64,000 bases of DNA from Lepturacanthus savala (GCA_030544235.1 CM060461.1:8067449-8131448), one strand, 5' to 3'. Counted from the stretch's first letter, positions 28,791 through 42,439 are shown. Numbers and translations: made by a program. Notes: generated from the sequence alone by a model not told the origin.

Positions 28791-31700
28791 GATTGGATTA
28801 CACCCAACATTACATCCACATGCTGAGCGGTTGTCACCTCGTATGGGATCCATCAGTGTATGATTATGTGTTAAAGTGTGATTGTTCCTTGTAATGAAGG
28901 AATTTATCTTTGTTTATCAGTGTGACTCACCATTGTTGGATTTTTAGTAGTTTTTGGACCACAACAGAAGTTTACATCACAGAGCAATAAATTGCATGAG
29001 GCACCATCTACACAAACAATTCGTGTGGGATAGATTTATTGTCGGTTTTGGTCTTTTGATGTGATTTGTTGTGATATATAAATATGAGTTATTGGTTAAA
29101 ACTTACAGTTACCAAGCAAATATGTGCATCTGTAAAATCAATAAAGCTGACAAAAGAGAGTTTCCCATGAAAACTATGTTCTGTGCAGTCATAAAATAAC
29201 ATTACACTAACTACATTCAATAAAGTAAATGTGACCTTTATTTTAAAACCCCCAAAATAATGTCTCTTGAACCTCAAAGTGACTTTGAAGCCTGACAACT
29301 TAAAGAACCCTGGCTGCGTCTGAGAGCTGTAGAGGTTTGTGACTCATACCAGTCAGATGTATGGCTCTCCTTGTGGCGGCACGAGTGGCCACATAGTTGC
29401 CTGCGGTGAAGGGCCGCTGCACAGGCAGCACTGGAATAGACGTTTATTACTGGCCACCAAGTCAAGCCCTGCTCACCAAATTGATACCTTTGGAACAAAT
29501 ATAACATAGAAAATCACATATACGCATAAACTGCGAAGCAAATGCACACCCATGCGCTACACACACAGATGGAACTGCACAGAGCACACACATACAAAGT
29601 TAAAGGCTATACTTTTAAAGTTCCTGTTTAGGTGTAAGTGGGTGAGAATTGTAGGCACATAGTTGAGTCTCGAGGAAAAGTTATTATTACAATAGTTCAG
29701 TGAGGAGAGACGCTGAAAATTGAAGATTGAAGGTTTTCAAAAGAGTGAGATGATTAAGAGCGAGTTTCACACAACTGAAGAGACCAAAGTGATGTGTGAA
29801 TGAATCTTCCTACTTTTTTTGTCATGTATGACATAATTCATCCTGGAATAACTATTTTCTGGTTTTCAGGGAGAAAAAAAGGAATCAAGGGTTTTGTGAA
29901 AAGCACTTATTGCTTTGACAAATGACAAGGGGCCCCATCAGCCTGCGATAATCTTAGTATATGTGAAGACAGGACAACAGTAGGATATAGGTCAAAAATT
30001 CAGCCAACAAAAACAACCTCTATTTATATTTGAATGACTGTCTAGCAGCTGTAATAATTATGACCCTGAAAAGTGACGCAGTTCAGATGACGTCAATGTA
30101 AGTTGACATTTTTCCATTTTAGGATGAAATGGGTTTGGTGGATGGTTAGAAAGGTAGATGGTGAGAAGTGGATTTAGTGGTATGAGACCCCCTGCTTTTT
30201 CCAGTTGTGAGTGTCTGGTTGCCATGACAATGCAGGTTGCCTAACTAAGGCTGTGTGTCCATGGCCGATGCCCCCCTTCTCCAGTTTATTTGGACAGTTG
30301 GATAAGAATTGAGTCAAAAAGTGCTGATTTCGTGTGTGCAGTGCTCATACGTGCTTGCATAGCGTAAATATGCAGCACTGACAATGCAACGAAACCTACA
30401 TTGATCCCTTTGGCAAAAAATATTAAAAATATCCTATAGTATGTCACTCAGCATTTTTTTCAAATATTGTAGTGTGTTCATGTTTGAGATTAGAGAGAAG
30501 AACATTGGTGAAGATTGTCCTTATGCGACCCGATTTCAGCCCTGTAGCTTAAACCCAGCTGAACCCACACCACGTTTTAAGTGATCATTTTAATCCAAAT
30601 TATGATCATTCACTAACCAGACCTTAACATAGACTGAATGAATTATGGATGTAGCCTCCACGAAGTCACACATTGGTTTGCGGACTCGTGATTTGAAGCC
30701 TCATTGTGGCCATTTTTTTGGGGGGAGGGAGCACTTCTCCCTTGATCATACTTGGGCAAGGGTGTGGAGCTGGGTGGAAGCTGTGCCACCTAGTGGCTAG
30801 CCGCCTCCTCACACAAAGCGGAAACTTCCTTTATGATGGATGACTTTAGAGCTTTATAAGTGAGCTCTAATAAATTTCAGTCCATATATTTGACATGAAT
30901 AGAGGAATTTAATTTAATCTTTTAATTTTATTTTGTTTACTCATGCTTTAAAGTTTGGAATTTTAACATGGGGGTCCATGGGGATTGACCCAAGTGGTCA
31001 TTTAAGGAACTGGAGTTTTGCTTCATTTTTCAGTGTTGTAGGTTTAGACCTTAACCACATTGTTGTCAACCCATAAAACATCATTATTTTTAACAGTAAT
31101 TGGAATGGTTTTGGAAAGCACTGAGATAGAATATTACAGCTGGTCAGGATGTAGCTTAATTTAGCTCATTTAATTATTTTAATTACCTTGCATAAATATT
31201 ATTTATATTTATGTAGATACGTTTATTCAAAGGGATTTTTTTTTATTGCAGAACAATTATTTATAATTGGGTATTTTTTATGTTATTTATTTATTACACA
31301 CAAGAGAAAATTTGTTTCCACCACTGAAGGACTCTGCATAAGGGGAAAAAATACCAAAAATATTCACTCATGAGATTTGTTGACGCAAATGAAAAACAGG
31401 ACTGTGTTGTATTCACCATTGTTTTTTTCCCTTTTTTCCTTTACCCACTTTATTCTTGGCAGTATAAACATATTTCAGAGTTAATGCCAACACAGCAAAG
31501 TGAAAGTGAAATTGAGAGAGAAACAGGCAGAAATGTCAGGCTAAAGCTGACTTCTCTGTGAGATTAAAGTCAATAAACTTACAGCCCACTTCCTGCCTTT
31601 CACTGATGGAATTGCAAGGCACAAGCTTGCCTTCCCCCTGTTTGTTGAGCTGATCTTAATTTGGAACCAACGGTTTTCCAATTGTCAGTTTGTTCAATGA

Positions 31701-32929
31701 GCAATTTGGCTCTCGTTCCTTAGAAAGACCCCTAGTGTTGGAATCGTACAAGTGCACTCATGGGCCTAAAGTGTGATGTTTATGGGGTGTGAGATGGTCC
31801 TCAATGATTGTGATGTGTTTTGGGATGAGCTGATAACAGACAGAAATAGATACCAGGGGACAGGTTTAACAGAGTGATTCTCGTTCAGCAGCAAACTCAC
31901 ACAACGCTGGAGCTCCTAATTTGATTTGGCTGGAAACGGATCTTTCCAGAAAGACTCATGGAGGTCCTCCAAAATTAACTTCCTGGATATTCTACAGGGC
32001 CTCTATGTCTACATCCATTCACCCAAATGGTTCTCCAGCCAACTCCACTGTAGTGGTGCATGTGTTTGAGGATGCATTGTCAGAGAAATCCATACAGAAA
32101 CAGGAAAATTAGACAGAAAAAATATGATAAGACAAGTGGAAGAAAATAGGAGCACCAATAACAGTGAGAGACTTTCTTTAGTCACAGTTTTTAGATATAA
32201 AGATTAAACTGTGTTGAAACTTTGTGCTGTTTTGTTTGTTTTGTGCTTCTTCAGGTTCTGTCTCGTGGATTGGTAGTTGATAAATGAATGTTTTATCACA
32301 AGAAAACAAGCTTTGCTATCTCAAGATGGTAAAATAATTCATTCGTGATCTTGAGATAGAGGCAAATATGACAACCAGGGATGTTTAGGGCTGTGCTTCA
32401 CTGTTCATGTATTTTCCCTTTCCTTTAAAGAGTCATTTATCTGTTCATAGATGGTTGTACTCCCTACACCTAAGACTCTTGCCAGTATCAGCGAATCTTA
32501 GTTTCAGGTAACAGTGTTTCACTATTTCCTCTTGCAAAACTGGGTTAAGTGTATTACAATATGGAGCTGGGATGTGCTTCATTCCTCCACCCCCTTGTTT
32601 CTCCGTCTGTCTCTTTCTCTCCCCCTCTTCCTCTCTCTCTCTCTCTGTGTCTGTCTGAGAAAGAGGGCATTGTTTCTTAATTAACACACCATGTGCTCGG
32701 AGCTCGGAGAACTGAAGCGATTGAAATGTATGAAAGTTTAATAGCTGCACATTGGCCATCGATGACATTTGTCTGCGCTCTGAAACTTCCTGCGGTGGTC
32801 TGTGTGAATCAGAATGTGAGTTGGTGATGCCCACTGTTTAATATTTAAAATCAGTTTTTGTCACTAACACATAAGGTGTACTGGGTCAAAGAAGTAAAAT
32901 TCTCTCAAATTTTATTAATTGAATTTCTA
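28791..32929. other. intergenic stretch with no recognised gene
   Basis: Holds the repeat at 30640-31040. The segment at about 31560-31720 is low in simple repeats and could be a conserved non-coding element, but this is a guess from composition. A short CT tract lies at 32612-32648. Confidence 0.5.
30640..31040 (+). repeat. common teleost interspersed repeat
   Basis: Blocks in order: 'TAGCCTCCACGAAGTCAC', 'CATTGGTTTGCGGACTCGTG', 'TTTGAAGCCTCATTGTGGCC', 'GTGCCACCTAGTGGCTA', then 'GGGGGTCCATGGGGATTGAC' and 'GACCCAAGTGGTCATTTAAG'. I recognise this as a high-copy fish repeat. It has no coding content. Confidence 0.7.
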
Positions 32930-33252
32930 TAGGGAGACACAGTGGGACAGTGGGTAGCGCTGTTGCCTCATAACAAGAAGGTCGCAGATTCAAGACCTTG
33001 ATCTGGGACCTTTCTGTGTGGAGTTTGCATGTTGTCTCTGTGTCTGGTGGGTTCTCAGGTTTTCAGGCTTCCTCCCACAGTCCAAAATCATGCTGAGGTT
33101 AACTGGAGACTCTAAACTACCCATAGGTGTGAGTGAATGGACCATCTGGGGTGTATCCCTGCCTATTGTCTAAAATACACTGGGATTGCCTCCAGCAGAC
33201 CCCCGTGACCCTAATGAGAAATAAGTGAGTATAGAAGATGAATGAATGAATT
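32930..33252 (+). mobile_element. SINE/LINE-tail type teleost repeat
   Basis: Starts 'GGGAGACACAGTGGGACAGT', with 'GTGGGTAGCGCTGTTGCCTC' and an internal promoter-like 'AGGTCGCAGATTCAAGACC'. It continues with 'CTGTGTGGAGTTTGCATGTT' and 'TTCCTCCCACAGTCCAAAAT' and ends in (GAAT)n. A truncated copy of the 3' part lies in amylase intron 1 at 43277-43463. Confidence 0.8.
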
Positions 33253-35361
33253 TCTATATTCTATAAACTTAAATCAGTCAACTATTGACTGATTTAATGT
33301 GACGAAACTGAAAAAAAGTTTCTGTCAGACAAGGCTAACTTATTGACCTGCCCACCACCAGTTCACTACATGTGCTTGTGTGTGCCAGTGCCTCTGCAGA
33401 GAGGTAGTGCTTGGCTACTGTTACGGCAGCAAGTACATTCGAAGCAGCCAGTTGAAGACAGGAACTTGGACAGATTTGGCTAATCTTGGACTACACAGTT
33501 TACGACTCAAAACAAATAAAGTCTGCGGAGAACAAACGACGGGTGCTGCGCGTGTTTATACAAAAGCTCATTAGTGTGAGATCAGGTCAGGGTTTACAGA
33601 CAGCCTCCTTCCCTTCGCATTCGTGCCAAATATACAACCTGTGATTATTCCTCTGTAAGTACAAGTCTGAGACCTACAGCACTGTGTCTTCCCCTTTAAA
33701 GGCTTGTTGCTATTTTTTTTTCTTGAAGGGAAAAGGATAGGAGCGTTTTAAGACATGATTTCAGTACTGTAATGCTACCTCCTGTGCCATAGACAGACAT
33801 CTGCCCCGCACATTGCTGCAGTTAAGCGAGGATGTTCATCATCTGGAGAGCGTTTTCGAGGTGCTGCTTGGTTGCCAATTAAATGTCCTGTATTTCCATT
33901 CCCCCTCCAAAAAAATATTTGGTTCTCTGACAGCAGTGGCCCCTCACTCTCACTTTTTAAGTCGAGTGAACTCTGGTGTCTGTTGAAATAACTCACCTAT
34001 GAAAAAACAGAGATAAGCTACAGAGTGAGACTGAAGCGATATTGGAGGACATGTTTAGGCTGGTGAGCTGAGGCAGGACTCCAGCGTGTGTTTGATAAAA
34101 AGCGAAGGCTGATCTTGTGTTATTTGAGAGATGCCTGCCTGCTCTACCCCCTCACCGAGCAAGACTCCTCTCATCTTCCTCCCTTCTTGCTCTAGAAGAG
34201 CAGAGCACTGGAAAACAAAGGAAACTCTCTATATCTCAGAGCCAGCAGTGATATCATGGAAAAGGCTGACAGTCAGGCAGGTGTGGGGGAGAGTCAAAGG
34301 GATTACTGACGCTCTTTTTTTTTTTTTTTTTTTTTTTTTAGCAAGACTGATTTATCTTTCACTTGCTTTCATATGGAATTCATTCAGAGGCATCCCTCTT
34401 AAATGTTATGGTTCACGAAAAAGTTTCATCACCACTTCTTGCTGAGCTATTGCATTTCTTGGAAAATGTCATGAAATGCTTGACGAGGAAAACACAGAAA
34501 ACAAGGCAGAGGTGAATTCTTGTCTAGTCCAAAGGCCGTACAGCTGAAACTCCCTCACATTCCCTGTTATTTTTAGGATAAAAGGTAATAACAAACGTCT
34601 AAAAGGAGGAGAAACTACACACACGTCGGGAGCGGGGATCGTTCGGGGGAGCTTGGGAATTTTTTCCTCACAGTAAAACCGTTGCTCGAGCTTATGACCA
34701 TGAAGGCAAAGCTCTCATTTCCCGCTGACTACTGTGAAAGAGGATCATAAAATTGACTCCATCTGTAATTTTATGGTGTAACTTTCCAGTCACCAGCAGC
34801 TCGCTGGCATTCCTTCTATTAAGTTCTACCAAAATGCACTTGAAGGCAGGTATTGCTTAGCATGATGTTGGTATCTTTATGGAAAATGCGTCTCATATAC
34901 AAATATATCTATTTTAGGGTCAATCAATCAGGATTTTTCTTATACCTCAAATCACAGCCTGAGATAGATTATAATTACTGAGACACCTCTTATTGTTTCA
35001 TGAAGTAATTAGTCAGTTCAATTCATCAATTAATGACAGACACTTAGTGATTGTTTTACGAAGATGGGAGTAGGCTACTACTCAGCCCATGAAAATAGTT
35101 TTAACTGTCCTCTTTGGCTCTGGAGGACATTTTCTAAAGTCTGAGAAAGTGATCTTCATGGCTCGGGTGGGATGGCTGCGTTTCAAACTGGGCGTATGCT
35201 TAAAGGTGCAGGCGTTGGTGGAAACATGTCATGATTGTATAATAGGAAATGTAAGATTCAGTGTTTTTGGATCTTGGCTCATACTAGGGAATACAAGTCA
35301 GGCTATTTATTTATTTAGAGTATTCATCTTCCCTCCAAGTTCCACAACTTCATGGAAGTGC
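33253..35361. other. intergenic stretch with no recognised gene
   Basis: Includes a 24-bp poly-T at 34316-34339. Otherwise it is largely unique-looking sequence without exon-like frames. Confidence 0.5.
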
Positions 35362-35520
35362 AATAGGCCCTTTCCACGGCAGACATTTTGAGTGAAGCAG
35401 GAATGATGCAGGTGTAAGCGATAATATTAACGATGGCTCTATTCCATTGATTATCCCTGTAAGCGATGGATCTGTCTCACCTAAGTGGAATGCAGCTACG
35501 ATAATGTTATTGAGTCCACC
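35362..35520. repeat. possible diverged interspersed repeat
   Basis: Begins 'TTTCCACGGCAGACATTTTG', echoing 18447-18480. The family is uncertain. Confidence 0.35.
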
Positions 35521-35630
35521 TGTGCTATTCACTCCTATTATCTCTGTTCTTTAAATACAATTTATCACCAAATCCAGCATTTTTTAATCCAGCACTTTTT
35601 TCACTAGCTATTTGCAACCTCTGTCTGTTT

Positions 35631-36015
35631 AGAGCCTTTTGCTAATATCTGCTCATTAGGTGCTAAATGCTCCACTAGCCAGGGGCTAGCTGTGTCTGTT
35701 TGCTGTTTGGCCCTGTCAATGTAAAGTCGGTGGGCTTTTTAGAGCCTTTTGCTAATATCTGTTAATTTGATGCTAAATGCTCCAATAGCTAGCAGCTAGT
35801 TGTGTCTGTTATTTTATTTTTTTTATTATTTTATTTTAGAGCATTTTGCTAATATCTGCTAAAATATCTGCTAATTAGGGGCTAAATGCTCTGCTAGCTA
35901 GCAGTTAGCTGTGCCTGTTTGCTGTTTGGTGCTGAACAGGTCAATATAAAGTTGATGGGGTTTTTATTTAGAGCTTTTTGCTAGTATCTGGTAATTAGAG
36001 GCTAAAAGCTCCACG
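35631..36015. repeat. minisatellite-like tandem array, about four units
   Basis: Units start at 35631, 35741, 35838 and 35970, each with 'AGAGC(C/A/T)TTTTGCTAATATCTG' followed by 'GCTAAATGCTCC' and 'CTAGC..(A/G)GCTAGCTGTG'. Periods of about 97-132 bp differ because of internal indels. Confidence 0.9.
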
Positions 36016-39000
36016 TCCATTAGTCCATTTTCTGTTCAGTCTTGAACAAGTAGTGCAAAATGTGTTTGTTAGAGCTTTTTGATCATAAAAGCTGTTGCAC
36101 TGAAAAATGACACTGATAAGGGTGTGAGAAGGGACCAAAACCCTAAACTCGCTGGCAGTAAATCTTACATAATGAGCTGAAAGATGCTGACACACACCTC
36201 AGAGCTGAAAGGAACTGAGTTTGGTGATACTTCTCTGTGGGATTTCACCAGAGTTAGAGCATGTTTAAGGTATTTGTCACATAAAACTGTATTCCACCCT
36301 GTGGTGCGAGGTTTTTCAGTTTTTCTCTGTCATCACTATAGATATAAATCTTTTTTTTTTTTTTTTTTAACTTTTGATAAGGAATCAGATAAAAAAAAAA
36401 GCAATGGGTCGGGGTAGGATTCTTTTTTTCTTGTTCTTTCTGAATATTAGACCAACCAATCAATCAAAAATATTGTAATGATAATGAAAATAATGATTAG
36501 TTGCACCCACAATACATTAAATAATATATTATTGGCTTCCTACATAAAGAGGTAAGACTCTCTGACTTAAATATTTTGTGAAACACTGTAATGTATTTGG
36601 TCAGAATTAGAGTCTACACGTTTCTTTAATGTCTCAATGTGAGAAGCATATGTCTCTACAAGAATGTATGAGTGGTAAAAAAAAAAGCTCTTCTCAGACT
36701 GGATGGAGAGCGTGTGAGTAAGATAAGTAGAGAGACTGTCTGATTCGATGACTTGTCTGCAAATGCAATGGGGTTTCAGTTTATGTCTGCAAATTTGTGT
36801 GCGTGTGTATGTCTGTGTGTGTGTGTATACGTCTCAGAGCGTGAACCTCTCCTGGGGGACTTCCGCTGCTGCTGTTATTCTTTGCAGTGAGATGGAAAGC
36901 TTTTCCCAACATCTGCACAACACATCATCATGGCAAAAAAAAAAAAAAAAGATTATCCTGGGCTGAAAGTTTCCATTGGAAGAGCCTGTGTGGATTTCAC
37001 TTTATAGGACTTTTTTCCTCTCGGGCCTGAGCTGAGGAAAGCTGGAAAGTTCCCAAAAAGCGTTTCATTTATTGAAATTTTTTAAAAACCATAAAGGGAG
37101 AAATGTGGTGACATACTCCTTGTCAGAGCAAGGAACACTTGTTAGTACACTTGATGGCATTACTGGGATCATTAAAAAGCCGTGCAAAGTTAAGGGCAGT
37201 AAATTTCCTAAGTACCAAGTGAAGGACAAATGCTCTACATCAGCCTATTAACGGACCATAATGTGGTTAGAGTTTTTCACTTGACACCTCTTCGGATCTT
37301 AATATTTCCAGCAAGGATGTAGTAAGTGAGTGCCGCAGCTGCCTTAATCCTCCTCTACAATATCATTTACACTTGTAAGACTTTTTGAACTCTGCAGACT
37401 ACAGTATATCATTGCTATTATCCAGCATGACATGTGCTATCTGTTTGCCCACAGCTCTTAAACCTGAATGGCTGAAGCAGTAACCTGAGGTGTAAGAAGA
37501 CGACTTACAGCCTTGTATCCGTCCCCCTCCTTCCATTTTTTTTCCTTTCACTGTTTTACTCCCCCCTTCTCTTTTTCCACTCACTCCCTCTGTGTTTTTC
37601 CTCATTTGCCCTGAACTACAGCAGCACCCCCCCTTTGTAATGTCTTATGCTCACTTTTTTCCCACTTTTCCCATTTACACACATGCTCGCCTCTTATTCT
37701 TTTCTTATCGTCTCTCTTTTAACTCTTTCTTTTCTGCCTTAACCTGCTGACCCAATTCCTTCTCTTTTCTTTCCATTCTTCCTCCCTTTCTCTCTCCCCT
37801 AACCTCACTTCAGCCGTTCACCCACTCTCCCCCCCCTCCAAAGTTATACGACTCTTACACTTTCCCATGACGGAACCAGGGGCGGGAATCAAAATCACCA
37901 GCTTCTACTCCCTTCACCTGGGCTCCGAGTTTGAGCTGTGAAAGAGAGCTTTGTACCCCGAACCCTTCATCGCCTCCGGAGGTATGTCCTGTGTTGTCCA
38001 TACAGGAAAGGACTTTGGTCTGACTGGAATTCTCAGGGCCCATGGGAAAATGTGAGTGAGTAAGAGCCCAAATTTCTGTCCCTGACTCCTCTCCTCCCAC
38101 AGAGCTGCGTCACAAGGGTGAAAAGGTGCAAACGTCACACCAGTAACTCAAAAGAGTGTGTTAAAGAAATACCCTGACCCTGAAAACTGCAAGAATAGAA
38201 CATTTTGGCGTCATGTTCTGACCTAATATAAAAAAATCAGATGAGTTTATATTTAATAACTAGCCCAGCTGCATGAGTTGGCTTTTCCTATTGAAACTGT
38301 TTTTGAAGCCTTTTGAGTGTGTATAGTATTTGTCTGATTTTGTTTGGACTATTGCAGCAGCTTTAAACATCCCCCTGACAACAGCGCTGCAGGTCGTCAA
38401 AACCTAAAAAACAAAAGCCGCACAACTGTAAAATTATGTCTTTATCCCTTTAGTCCTTACACGTCAACACTCAAAAAGTGAGCCAGAGAGCGTTTCCACC
38501 GGAGATATCAGGGCCCCCTTTCACTTTCACATGCCTGTGACCCACAGACTCACTGGGAGGAGTGACCCGGAACGAAACCCAGTAAGGCAGGTCAGATGTC
38601 TGTTTGACACCGTCTCCACGGGTGGGGGACGGACAGGAAGGGGGTCAGACAATAAGCAGGTGGGATGAGGCGTGAGACATACCAGGCCTTATTTACAAAA
38701 CATACAAACCTGCAGTCACTATGGCATTTACTGCGTTTTTTTTATGCAAGCCACCCACCGTGTCACGAGTCATAGATGTTTTTTGTTCTTAGTTGTGGGC
38801 ACTGAACCCTCTAAATATGGCACTGCTACTTATTGAGGAGCAACAGCGAGATGAACTTTTCAGAAATATATACTTAAAGTATCAAAAGTACTGGTTATAG
38901 AACTGTTATTTTAGGATTGGATTTGCATTGATGTATTAAGATATATAATAATAATAGTTATTATTATTATCATAGAATCATAACTGGAGTTTATAACAAT

Positions 39001-39308
39001 CTGGAATATTTCCTTGGCTTAAAGTTGGTTCAAACACACACTCCTATGAAAAACAGATGCGTTCCTTATTTTATATCCTGAAGGGTAGTTTAGCTTTTAA
39101 CAATGGATCAATAAGCGTTTCACATGTTGTATGTAAAAAAGCTAGGAAAAAATCACATGATATATTAATACCTAATGAATAAATGACTTTATTTCATGAA
39201 CAAAGGAACCACATTTATTAAACTTAATTTGCTTAAGGTCATTTAAAATAATACAAACCAAAAGAAAAGAAAAAAGTGCTACAGGACATGTGGTTAAGAG
39301 AAATAATA
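36016..39308. other. intergenic stretch with no recognised gene
   Basis: Contains a TG-rich tract at 36799-36829, poly-A runs, a 300-bp polypyrimidine-rich tract (37519-37835) and short TAA repeats near 38948-38970. No supported exon. Open frames at 37855-38138 match no known family. Confidence 0.55.
37519..37835 (+). repeat. polypyrimidine-rich tract
   Basis: About 300 bp dominated by C and T on the plus strand, with several runs of 10 or more uninterrupted pyrimidines. Confidence 0.85.
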
Positions 39309-39310
39309 TA

Positions 39311-39792
39311 TAGCTCTGGAAATAATGAGAGACCACTGCAAAATAATATAATAATACTTATAGGTATGTGTTTGGGCAAAAGGAACACTTTTGTTTGAGC
39401 CTAAAAACTACTGACAACATTTTCCCAAATTCCAAAATAAAAATATTGTCATTTATAGCATTTATTTCCAGAAAATGACAAATAGTCAAAATAACAAACA
39501 TAGATGAAATGTTTTCAGACCTCAATACAAAATCAACAAGATCAAATTTAAACAGAGTTCAGAAATCAATATTTTTCAATAACCCTTATTTTTCATCACA
39601 GCTTTCATGCAACTTGGCATGCTCTCCCTAGTCTTTACATTGTTCTTGGTTCAGGTTTCACCTAACCAGTACCTCTTTAAGCAGAATGAGGTGAGCATTC
39701 AACAGATGCTGGAATGGAATGACTGGAATACATGTACAGATGCTGATTTCAGAAAAAAAAATGCAGTGGTCTCTTATTTTTTTCCAGAGGTG
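39311..39792. mobile_element. Tc1/mariner-type MITE
   Basis: The left end TAGCTCTGGAAATAATGAGA and the right end, complement of TCTTATTTTTTTCCAGAGGTG, form terminal inverted repeats of about 30 bp. Flanks are TA (39309-39310 and 39793-39794). The 482-bp interior ('GAACACTTTTGTTTGAGC', 'AGAGTTCAGAAATCAATATT', 'TTTCATGCAACTTGGCATGC') matches the non-coding ends of a fish Tc1 element. There is no transposase. Confidence 0.85.
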
Positions 39793-39794
39793 TA

Positions 39795-42250
39795 TGCTAT
39801 ATACATTATATGTTTCTAGATGAAGCAGTTTCTCTGAGGAACTATTGGGGGAGCTATTGTTATACGAAAGCACATACCATCACAACCTTGGTGCCCAGGG
39901 TTTTAGTATAACAATGCACCGTGGTGGTGTAAGTCTTTTAGGACAGTTGATATAATTCTACATTTATGCGGAAGTAAGATCAATAAACATACAAGAGATA
40001 GGAGTCAGCGGAGTGAGATATACTAGTTAATATAATACAGTGGTGCCTCAAACCTTTCACAGACAATTGATCTATCATCTTATGTAAATTGGGATTCAGT
40101 GCTTAATATCTGATTTATTTGACCTTTTGCTCTCTGAGGAGTAGAGGTCAGTTATTAATTTCCTCCAGCTGATTTAATGGACTTAGTGGACTTCTCTCCT
40201 TCCTTCTGGCCTCTACAGGCCTTATCCAGCTGTTCCCAGGTCTTTTTCATTTTCTTTTCATCTCTTCCAGGTTAAGGCCTGTCTCATCACGTTGCCAGGT
40301 GCTTTCCTCAAATCCTGAGTTTAGTTTCAACTGGTTTGTGTTTTGATGTTGTTTTGATTTGCCAGAACTCGTCAATAGTCATTTTGTTTCACCAGTAGAT
40401 TCCCAGGATGTGTCGTAAGCATCTTTTTATGTAGGTTTTAAAGTTTATTACTTGTTTTTGTGGCTCTCCATATTCCTGCCCCATTAAAATAGAACTGATT
40501 AGACATTGGACTTAAAGATGCTGAGTTTTATTTTGCTTGTGGTCAATACCTGCTACATACGGTCATCCAGAATGGCATAAATTCTGTGTCTTTATGGGGA
40601 TCCCAATCCCAACAACCTCACCACAAGACGAATCTAAGGCACCATATAATTATGGTAAGGAACAAGATAATAATATAAATGTAAGCTTTTTCTCTAATCT
40701 TTGCTTTTTTTCTTGTGGAATATTCAATTGTTTTGCTGCTTTGGGATTAAAGATGTGTCCAAATGAAACAATCTTGGGAAATCAGTTAGCTACTCAGTAT
40801 TCATAGATAGAATCCTATGATGAAGGTTCACAAGTAGACATTGCTTCATGTTTTGGGGTCACTGCTTCCTTATAAAATATGGAATTATTAATCTGACAAA
40901 TTTCGATATCAATATTAATATACCTTTATAAAGTAATTTAAGTCAGTGATTTATGGTAAACATATTGAGTGCTTCCAGAAAAGCTTGACCCTTTACCCAT
41001 TTAATTTAGTGCAGGCTCTGATTAAGGCTGCTCATTGGAAACTGCTTGTGTTTTGTCAGAGTGGGTAGTAACTTCTAAGAATAGTAGCATATTTGACCTC
41101 TTAAACCTTTCATTCTAAGGTAGCTTATTTCTATTAGTTATCCTTGATACAAAGTGGATAACAACATGTTGAAGTTCTATCATGGACCCTACATGTCTTT
41201 GTATAACCACATCCAGTGCTTGTAAAACTGACACCTGTTGGTGTTATGGTAACTTCCTAAAACAAGACCAAGATCTGACCATAAAACGTTTTACTAATAA
41301 TATTTGGCTCATTTGCAGATGTTGTAACTGATACTTGAGTACATGTATTCGACTATTAAGATTTTATAATCAAGCATATGAGTGACATTTACATCTTAAA
41401 CGAAATCCAATAAACTTCTAATTTCCATAATATAAAACAGGGATGTGGTATAAAAATGTGTGCCAAACCCAGTCACAGAGACACGCTATCTTGCTGTCTT
41501 TTGAATCCAAAACTTAAAACCCATCTGTTCCTCTCTGCCTTCCCTGAGACTCTTCTTTTAAACCCATGTTTCTTGTTTAATTGTTTATTTTTATCTTATT
41601 TATCCCTGAATATCGTACCTGTTTATATGCGACTCACCTAAGTCCTTGTTGCTCTAGGTCACCCTTTTACTTTTGTGAATTCCAGTTGTTTTTAACACTG
41701 GATTAATTCTTTTATTTTGCCTTGACAGAGTAATGATTATGTTCCATTGAAATCCCTTATTCTTGTTTTTCGGTATAACCTTAACACATGTGGAAATGTA
41801 AATAAGACTGTATTTACTTTCCTATGTACCTTGACCTTTACCCTGAAAACACACACACACTCAAAGAAGATCATCTACCAAGTTTAAAATAATCATTAAT
41901 CCATAACTAGTTATAAAACTGGGGTAAGTTTAATGTTGCATCATGTGGATAATGAACTGAATATTCAAATACTGAAGCAAGATAAATCTAGATGGTAAGA
42001 GCTTTAAAATATTATCTTTATGTTGTTTATATTTGTATGAGCAAGATGCAAGACTAAATAATTTAGTATTGTAGACTAAGGTTTGAGGGCAACAGGATAT
42101 TGGTGTTGAAGTTCATCTACTGGCAAGGTAAATGTAATTAGTTTTAAACTAAGATCAGTGAACTGCACAGAATATAGAATTCAGAGCAATACTCATTAAT
42201 AATAATAATTGTTTGAATATATTCAGATACTAGTAAGTAGACATAAAAAA
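39795..42250. other. intergenic stretch upstream of amylase, no recognised gene
   Basis: Contains a probable LINE tail at 41460-41790. The segment 40140-40450 may also be retrotransposon-derived, but I cannot place it. Confidence 0.55.
41460..41790 (+). mobile_element. probable LINE 3' tail
   Basis: Translates in part as LKTHLFLSAFPETLL, which resembles the 'LKTHLF..AFP' ending of fish LINE ORF2. It is followed by a T-rich 3' UTR-like stretch. Degenerate. Confidence 0.5.
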
Positions 42251-42357
42251 GAAATATTCTCTCCTCCTCCAGCATCCCATTTCAATAAGAAATGCATCAC
42301 ATTACAGGGCAAGACTGTAAAAATAGTTTCTTTGTGTCATTGTAAGGGCTTTTAACC
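42251..42357 (+). promoter_or_regulatory. amylase promoter-proximal block, repeated in intron 8
   Basis: Lies 80-190 bp upstream of the amylase TATA box. It shares 'AAATATTCTC', 'AGCATCC', 'TTTCAATA.GAAAT', 'GGGCAAGA.TGT', 'AAAAATA', 'TTTCTTTG' and 'GGCTTTTAA' in order with 48302-48403. Its position suggests a pancreatic control region. Factor sites were not proven; an E-box CAGCTG follows at 42374-42379. Confidence 0.5.
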
Positions 42358-42439
42358 TACCATGAGAACGACACAGCTGTTAATCTGCCTCTGTGATATC
42401 TGCCATGCTCGCATTGGTCCAGGAGAGCAAAGAAGCATG

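Noticed and set aside
35631..36015. CRISPR-like array
   Set aside because: Units are diverged and lack uniform short repeats with unique spacers. It is a eukaryotic minisatellite-like array.
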